This document shows positions 58,008 through 64,000 of a stretch of 64,000 nt of DNA, one piece after another. The notes below the pieces were generated by a model. That model searched no databases. It worked only from the letters and a program-made list of their open reading frames with translations, and was not told the origin of the DNA. Numbering within the stretch: the stretch's first letter is position 1; each line of letters begins with the position of its first letter. The position numbers were made by a program, and so were the translations under genes. The stretch is from Timema cristinae (taxonomy: Eukaryota; Arthropoda; Insecta; Phasmatodea; Timematidae). The stretch is taken from contig JBCFYV010000001.1 of the NCBI GenBank assembly GCA_039000515.1, positions 66,994,789 through 67,058,788 on the forward strand, read 5' to 3'.

Positions 58008-59517
58008 TGTAATGATCCTGTTTTGTTGCATTACTTTCTGGAGTAAGTAAAGTTATTTGTGGTCAATTTCTTTAGTCCGTGGCTGTACTGTTGTTGTCGC
58101 ACTTTCAACACGTGCAAGGCAGCTGCGGTCAGGAACATTTTGGTTTGCTTGTTTACAGCTCTAATAGTAATTAAGGAAAAAAACCTCGCACTGTAGGTGC
58201 GAAAAAGAGAGCAATATGCTTCGTTTTTAAATTATATGGTTTTTATGTTTATTTTCTAGAAGTAGTTCAACTTGTGTCCGTAAGAGCTCAGCAGCTCCCG
58301 GGCACAATCTGAGTTTGAAGTTGTACTCTCAATTATAAAATGACCAAATTTCTCTCGACCTTGAAGTTTCTAATAGCGGCAAGAAGCGAAGTCTGTTGGA
58401 CAAAGTTAAAATTACAGAGCACCGAAGTAGGTGGCTATCTGGATGAGAATAAGCGGAACTAAACCTTTTAATATATATTGTATAAATGATTAATTCAATC
58501 TTTACTAATTAATTACATCGCTTTGTAACTTTTTTTATGTATTTAATTTTACCTTAATATTATTTTTTATACCTTGTATTTTAAAAATATCAAGTCTTCA
58601 ACTATTATACGATTGGTCCTTTTTATCTTGCAATCTTGTCTCTGATTGGTCTATCAAAAATCTCTATTTCCTGTTCAGGCAAGTGACGCTGTTAACTCGG
58701 CCACTCTCTTTTTGGATTCAATTGACGTGAGACATAATGTTTTTTTATTTCCTTCTTTTTTTAAAGTTAACTGGTAAAGTAATTTAAATTTAACATGTAG
58801 TCTTTTTTCCTTTTTATTTTATTTTGGTGTTGATATGTTGAGGTAAATTTTCCGTGTAATTATTTTGCTAATTATGAACTTTTAGGTTTTTATTATTTTG
58901 TAGCCTTTTTATATTGGAATGTAAAGCCAAATTTGTCAACCATGAAGCCTGTTTTTTTTTTGTGTTATTAGTTTGTATCAGGCGACATCCTATATAACAC
59001 CTTTTTTAAATTATAATCAAACAGGGAATTAAGTATGATGATTGAAGACTATTTTATTTTTATTATTATTTGTTTTATTTTTATTTTTGTTCTCTGGTAT
59101 TTTACGGGAGATATCTTTTTAAATCATTTTAACAAATCGGTAATGTATCAAACGTAAATCTGTTCTCCTTTGTTTTAAATTAATATTGTAAAAATGTGTT
59201 TAAATTTTGTATTGTAATAAATTCTAAAGTCCTTTGTGTAACAGGATTTAGATTTAAGGATGCTTGTGGGAAACCACGTGGTTGGTGTAATCCCCCACCC
59301 CCTTAGTTTTTATTAATTAATAGTTTACTTATGCTCTCTTTCAGTCTTGGATAAGTTGAGTAAGGATGGAATATATGTATAAACTTCTCAATAAGTTCAA
59401 AAAGTGTTACTGTTTACCTTTCAAAAGAGGCGATCAGTACAAAGTCTGATAATTAGTGCGTGTTTTTACTTTTACTGTACAGTGTGTTAACTGTCGTTAC
59501 GGAATAAGAACGTTACA
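58008..59517 (+). repeat. 3' LTR with internal insertion
   Basis: 58008-58320 and 59443-59517 together match the 5' LTR. The end reads GGAATAAGAACGTTACA and is followed by ACTT. Confidence 0.85.
58321..59442. mobile_element. ~1.12-kb insertion in the 3' LTR
   Basis: Absent from the 5' LTR, where GAGTTTAAAGTCTGATAA is uninterrupted. The insert starts TTGTACTCTC and ends GATCAGTACAA, giving a perfect 7-bp inverted repeat (TTGTACT), and AG (or AAG) is repeated on both sides. AT-rich with poly-T stretches and no ORF. Probably a non-autonomous DNA element. Confidence 0.55.
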
Positions 59518-60439
59518 ACTTACATCCGGAAACCTATGCTAGTACCATTAAATTGTGCTCAAAGCTTCGGCGTACAGCGCCGGGATAGCAAAGCTGTCAA
59601 ACATGCATGTACAACAAGTTGCATAGGAGTTAGGTGCACGGAAATGTGCAAGTAATAATGGCCAGCACTTTCTGTGATGTAGGATCGTTAATGATGAACC
59701 TCAAAACGTGTTCCCATTTCTAGATGGATTGGTGTGTTGTTTACTATTAATTGTGGTATGTTCTGTTGTCATGCTTCTAGATGTCGAGGTGTGTAGCTCC
59801 TACGCAACCTGTTGTACACGCATTCTTTGAATAGCTATGCTATCCCGGCGATTTACACCGAAAATTGGACACAATTTAGTATTATTAGCATAGCTTTCAG
59901 GATGTAAGTTTATAGGGATTTTGAATTACTTTTGGTTCAAAAAAGCTATCTGTGCAGCTTGGCTATGAGTTTACGAGCATACTATATATAAATTACGGGT
60001 ATTCATTCGAAAAATTTCCACCAAAATATCTAGAAAACAACGCAGTAAAGAAAAAAATTGTTTTAAACAAAAGTTTTCTGGGTCTGAGAGGTAAATAAGG
60101 TGATAAGGCTGGTATGATCTTGGGTGGTATTGCTAAGGTAATTTATATTTTCTTAAACCTATTTTTTATTACATTTTCTTGTAGCTCAAGTTGTGCCATT
60201 CTCAAAATGGTGGTTTAAATCCTTAAAGTAAAAGCTATCACGAGAAACGAGCCCCACAAGTTTCCGAGTCTCCAGCACCGGGCATGGCAGGGTACAGGAC
60301 CAGTGTTTGTTTGTTAGATCGTAAACAAAACATTGTTTTTATTGCAATGCCAGTTACGAATCCATTTGTTGTCTTGTTTGCTTTATATTACTAACATCTA
60401 ATTTTATTTAAAAATAAAATACACTCTAGAAGAGAGAAG

Positions 60440-61656
60440 AGAATTTATTTTTCGGAACGGGTGAGAATCAATGTACTCGAAGAACGACCACAGCTTTCAA
60501 CCAAAGACATCAAGATATAAACGTATCATGGATCATGTTTCAAAATTTAAATAAACTGAATCTTCGCAAACAAACAACGGACCGGGCGTGCAATATTGTG
60601 TAAATTAAATCAAGTGGAAATTTCAGCCACTGTATGGCAAATCCCAAAAGTTTAGTGCGGGAAGTGTCAAAAATCTACTGATGTGTTATTTGGTTCGGTT
60701 CATAAGACATTAAAATTAAGAAGTTCCTTCCGTATTAAATGAACATACATCAAACACTAAGTGGCAATGATCGTGATATGTGAGTTTATTTTTGTGAAGA
60801 AATGATCAACTTATTGAATGTAAATCCATTGTATTTAGAATTTATAATGGGGGGAATGCCAGGCCTCCACCGTGGTTCGGATTCCACGTTAAACTGTAGG
60901 TCCTTCATTTCATCTCACAATCACCCTACCATTACACATTAGCGTAAGTGCGTATAACCCGAACGGTTTAGTAAGACGCGGTGCTAATAATAATAGAATT
61001 GATATGCTTTTCTGACGAGTGCACTTTTTTTCTTAACTGATTTTGTAAATAAACACAACCATCGTTATTGGAGTGTTAAAAATCCTCGAATTTTTACTGA
61101 CGGACATACAAAATGGCCAGAATAAATAAAGGTTTGGACAGGTCTATTAGGTGACACATTAATGGTACGATATTTATTGATGGGAATTTAAGAGGTAGAA
61201 AATATTTGGAAAGGCTTGAAGAGTCTATTGATCCTCTCATAGAACACGCCTAGAAAATAAACTAGACAATCGTGGAGACATGGAGCTTGATGAAGATCTT
61301 GTACATTTTCAGTGAAATGGAGCCTTCCTCACCATGCACTGCTCGTTCGTCAATGGCTAGACAACAGATTTGTGACAATGGATTGGCAAAAGGACAATAA
61401 TGGCCATGGATGCAGAGGACCAATAGAGTGGCCAGCGTGGTCACCTGATTCAACATCGCTAGATTTTTATCTATGGGGATATTAAAGTCCACTATTTATT
61501 AGACTAAACCAGCAAATATTGAATAGCCAAAAAATAGATTAAATGGTATAAAGAATTATTACAAAACCAACCCTACGAAACCTCAGAACTGAATTCGAAA
61601 ATAGATTATATCATTGTTTAGTTCGAAATGGAGAGTATTTCAAAAACCTCTTTTAA
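60440..61656 (+). pseudogene. mariner/Tc1-type DDE transposase, broken
   Basis: Traces in order: VRINVLEERPQLSTKDIKI (about 60460, helix-turn-helix region); interruption by a SINE (60847-60993); FVNKHNHRYW, NPRIFTDGHTKWPE and KVWTGLLGDTLMV (61040-61180); 61303-61485 with LLVRQWLDNRF and GPIEWPAWSPDSTSLDFYLW, stopping at WGY*; and a C-terminal block RNLRTEFENRLYHCLVRNGE (about 61581-61640). The W-P-A-x-S-P-D-x-T-x-x-D-F-x-L-W-G-Y signature is typical of the SETMAR-like mariner group and contains the last catalytic Asp. Several stops and frame changes make it inactive; the family cuts and pastes DNA at TA sites. Confidence 0.8.
60847..60993 (+). mobile_element. SINE family 1, 5' truncated, nested in mariner
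   Basis: Starts within the body (GGAATGCCAGGCCTCCACCG) and ends with the shared tail (GCGTATAACCCGAACGG, AGACGCGGTGCTAATAATAA). Imperfect duplication TAGAATTTATA (60836-60846) and TAGAATTGATA (60994-61004) flank it. It inserted after the mariner copy was in place. Confidence 0.85.
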
Positions 61657-62556
61657 AGTTAAATTTAAAAATGTGTTTTTCTTAATAATGTTTAAAAAAA
61701 ATACACATAAACGTGAACAAACACGCGTGTGCAAGCACACAAACACAAACACTTGTACCTTCACGAGCTCTGTTTGATTAGGCCAAATTATAATACCACG
61801 CCCGGTGCTGGCAACTCAGAAACTTGTGGGGCTCATTTATCGTAATAGCTTTTACTTTAAAAAGCTTAAAACCACCATTTTTAAAATGGCACAACGTGAT
61901 CTACAAGAAAATGAAATAAAAAGTAGAGAGTCTCACTTAAAAATATCAACGTGACCTTAACGTCACTCTTTAGTCTTTATATAATTATATTTTATTATTT
62001 TAATATAAATTTAATTATTGTTTACTTAATTAAATATTTCTAATATTAATTCATTATTTTATATAACCATCACATTTTTCTGTCTACCACCCTTTTTCAT
62101 TAATTTAGTTTTGTAAGTGTGGATATTATGCTTTCATGTGCTTTTACGCGGGGTTTTCGTTAGTTCGCAAAGTATTATTCTCAAAGGTGGACGTGCGTCA
62201 CCACCGCGGCTCAACCTCTCAGTTTCTTTTCGTGTTTTGCACTCTCTTCTGTAACTGTGCGTCTGACCATAATCCACCAAGCTCATCCCATCACAACCCC
62301 AGGTAGACCTACTAGGGTTACTGCTTCACCGGATCTTCAGCAGCAGGTAGGGTCTCGCCAAATATGTCTACTTTCGCAAAATATTAAATATTTATCTCTC
62401 AATTAAATTAAAATCAGTCACCTTTGCAACACCACTCAAGGTCATACCAGCCTTACTTCCCCCTCAGAACCCAACCACTTTTGTTTAAACTTTTTTTTTT
62501 CCGAAATATATTGTTTTCGTGATATTTCAGCGGAAAGTTTTCAAACGAACACCCGG

Positions 62557-62581
62557 TGTGTGTGTGTGTGTGTGTGTGTGT
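62557..62581. repeat. (TG)n microsatellite
   Basis: About 12 TG units at the right edge of the mariner-like element. Confidence 0.95.
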
Positions 62582-63299
62582 ATGTATTATATATATTATT
62601 TACTGTGAGTTTGATGAATTCATTATTTAAACAAATTACTGATGAATGTATAGAATTACCAAAAGCAATGATCAATTTATCAGTATTAGTAATTATCTAC
62701 ATTTACCAATGATTTTATAAATTTCCCAATGCAGTATGGAAATTGTATGTTTTATGAACTGTATTATCTTTATTTATCAGTGATTTGATAAAATACATAA
62801 TGTTTATTGAAGAGCCTGGTGGTAATTTTATAAACATACCAGTGATTTTGTAAAACATTCAGCGAGTTTATGAAAGAGTTGATATATTTTGTATATTTCC
62901 CAAATGAACTAGGCTTTGTAGAATCACCGGCATCTGTGCAAACTCATTACATTCAGCACACTCACAGTAGAATAATACATAAAGATATAATATCTACATA
63001 TAAAAATATAGTTTATATAGTGTATACACACACTCTAAGTTAAGCCTTCCTCTGCAATTTTTCCCTTCCTATTTACCCTCCATTAGCAAATTAACCATCC
63101 CTACTATGATGTGACAGGATGGACAGACAGGCCAGCTAATTATTGGTATCTTGCAATCGGGTTTACCTAATCGTATTGTTCCTCTCTTAAGATTTTTTCT
63201 TTCTTTCAGGTTTATTGTTTCTTTCTCTTTGAATAATTGTACACACATGGCAAATGTTATTGAATAAAGTTTGAATGGACCGATTTATTTTGTATAGTC
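62582..63299. other. AT-rich intergenic
   Basis: No gene or element recognised. Confidence 0.55.
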
Positions 63300-63588
63300 G
63301 GTGACCTAGTGGTCTAGGGGTAAGGTGTCAGACTTCTATGCTGGCGGCCGGGGTTCGATCCTCGGTCCCGGCAAAGATTTATCTGATTACCAAACCCTTC
63401 CTTCACCTCTGACAAGACATCTTGTGAATGTGAGGAATGCCAGTCCTCCACCGTGGTTCGGATTCCACGTTAAACTGTAGGTCCTTCATTTCATCTCACT
63501 ATCACCCTACCATTACACATTAGCGTAAGTGCGTATAACCCGAACGGGTAGTAAGACGCGGTGCTAATAATAATAATAATAATATTTG
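63300..63588 (+). mobile_element. SINE family 1, full length
   Basis: The head GGTGACCTAGTGGTCTAGG with box B GGGGTTCGATCC, the full body and a perfect shared tail end in an AAT repeat (about 63570-63588). It is the best-preserved copy here. The flanks have a loosely similar TATTTTGTATA and TATTTGTATA that may be the target duplication. Confidence 0.9.
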
Positions 63589-64000
63589 TATATTTTAAAA
63601 TATTGCACCATATATCTCACAAATTAACACTCAACAGAATATAATTTGAACACTTGAAAAGATATTGATGTTACATTTATAAACGGAGACCTCCCACAGT
63701 TGAAACACAATAGTGTACATTTTAAATAAGAGGGACCATTCCTCGATTGAACCACGTCTTATCGGTCATTTCAGTTCTTCATTTCTTTACCTTGTTTGAA
63801 TCTCCACAAATGGGGAACCTACAAATTAAATATGTGACTAAGGCACCAGGAGCTCTTGGTTTCTCCCTCCTGTCAGTTAGGCTTGTATCGCGCGCACAAA
63901 GAAAGGAAACAAATTAAATGTTAATGTTAGCTCTTTTAAACTTTACGGACAAAATGTACCTCTCAGTGTCCTATCCTTCTTTATCACTTCCACTTTTCTC
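63589..64000. other. intergenic to window end
   Basis: No gene or element recognised. Confidence 0.5.

Larger units (their letters stand above)
51965..59517 (+). mobile_element. gag-only LTR retrotransposon carrying satellite arrays
   Basis: Complete insertion with TG...CA ends, a 4-bp ACTT target duplication and 388-bp LTRs once later insertions are removed. Order: 5' LTR; a block of about 1.28 kb with 38-bp satellite; candidate primer-binding site (53634); 23 x 52-bp array; three diverged ~100-bp repeats; broken gag (55492-57275); 3' untranslated region; polypurine tract (57991); 3' LTR with a 1.12-kb insertion. There is no protease, reverse transcriptase, RNase H or integrase, so it must have moved using enzymes of a relative. 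The Gag type and 4-bp duplication suggest the Ty3/gypsy group, but without pol this is tentative. Internal stops make this copy inert. Confidence 0.85.
51879..59990. mobile_element. foldback MITE split by an LTR retrotransposon
   Basis: The MITE is made of 51879-51964 plus 59518-59990, about 555 bp once the retrotransposon is set aside, with inverted repeats of about 200 bp. The outer left arm (AAACTCATAATCC, GTTTGAACCAAAAAT, CAAAATCCCTG up to 51964) pairs with 59906-59990. The inner left arm (ACATCCGGAAACCTATGCTA, then GCCGGGATAGCA) pairs with about 59790-59905. The left arm is continuous only if 51965-59517 is removed, so the retrotransposon is the younger insertion. No coding capacity; AT-rich flanks hide any target duplication. 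Confidence 0.85.
59995..62556 (+). mobile_element. mariner-like element with long inverted repeats
   Basis: The left end (ACGGGTATTCATTCGAAAAA, on to about 60295) pairs with the right side in two pieces: 62408-62556 (outer) and about 61782-61925 (inner). Shared blocks include GTTTAAACAAAAG, AAGGCTGGTATGA, TTGTGCCATT, AAAGTAAAAGCTAT, GAGCCCCACAAGTTTC and CCAGCACCGGGC. About 480 bp (61926-62407) is extra in the right arm. The interior holds a broken transposase and a nested SINE. The right end abuts a TG microsatellite, which hides the TA target site. Confidence 0.8.

Noticed and set aside
61262..61492. Minus-strand 76-codon ORF
   Set aside because: It is the shadow of the plus-strand mariner transposase remnant.

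Overview
This window looks like gene-poor, repeat-dominated chromosomal DNA from an invertebrate animal, probably an arthropod. It is AT-rich, has no compact coding layout, carries two 100-N scaffold gaps, and contains tRNA-derived SINEs, MITEs, hAT-like and mariner-like remnants, a non-LTR 3' fragment, an LTR retrotransposon and several kilobases of minisatellite. A short (TTAGG)4 run at 12706 fits an arthropod but is weak evidence. I see no complete host protein-coding gene. The best host candidates are two possible first exons: 1646-1754 on +, behind a TATA-like box, and around 18360 on -, an ATG followed by a splice donor. Both are tentative.

Layout. 1-20.9 kb: intergenic DNA with SINEs (2259, 6148, 8221, 10004-, 15965-, 18998), foldback MITEs (3013-3375 and 12087-12918), a 770-bp hAT remnant with an 8-bp target duplication (8984-9753), a degenerate TE-type ORF (10821-11230) and two gaps whose outer edges share a 44-bp sequence. 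20.97-28.04 kb: a 31-bp minisatellite of about 228 units. 28-36.5 kb: more SINEs, a hAT-like MITE (29027-29453), an 18-bp minisatellite (33061-34309) and a minus-strand PHD-like zinc-finger fragment preceded by 48-bp coding repeats (35722-36060). 37.4-39.4 kb: a broken copy of a TE-associated family with a DTTASNTG motif and a CRHH motif. 40.14-50.35 kb: a 38-bp satellite of about 268 units with higher-order structure.

51.7-62.6 kb is the most informative part. It is a nest: a foldback MITE (51879-59990) was split inside its left inverted repeat by an LTR retrotransposon (51965-59517; TG...CA ends, ACTT target duplication, 388-bp LTRs). That element encodes only a degenerate Gag and no pol. 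Its leader holds a 23-unit 52-bp array. A block of about 1.28 kb carrying the same 38-bp satellite as the neighbouring 10-kb array separates the 5' LTR from the candidate primer-binding site and is bounded by two copies of the last 41 bp of the LTR. The 3' LTR has its own insertion of about 1.12 kb. A mariner-like element with long inverted repeats and a nested SINE follows directly (59995-62556).

The most novel observation is the link between this non-autonomous, array-carrying LTR element and the adjacent satellite. The block inside the element is collinear with one stretch of the main array (about 45252-45490), so sequence moved between satellite and retrotransposon. Array cores with many single-base indels look partly like uncorrected long-read consensus, so copy numbers and long ORFs in the arrays should not be trusted.
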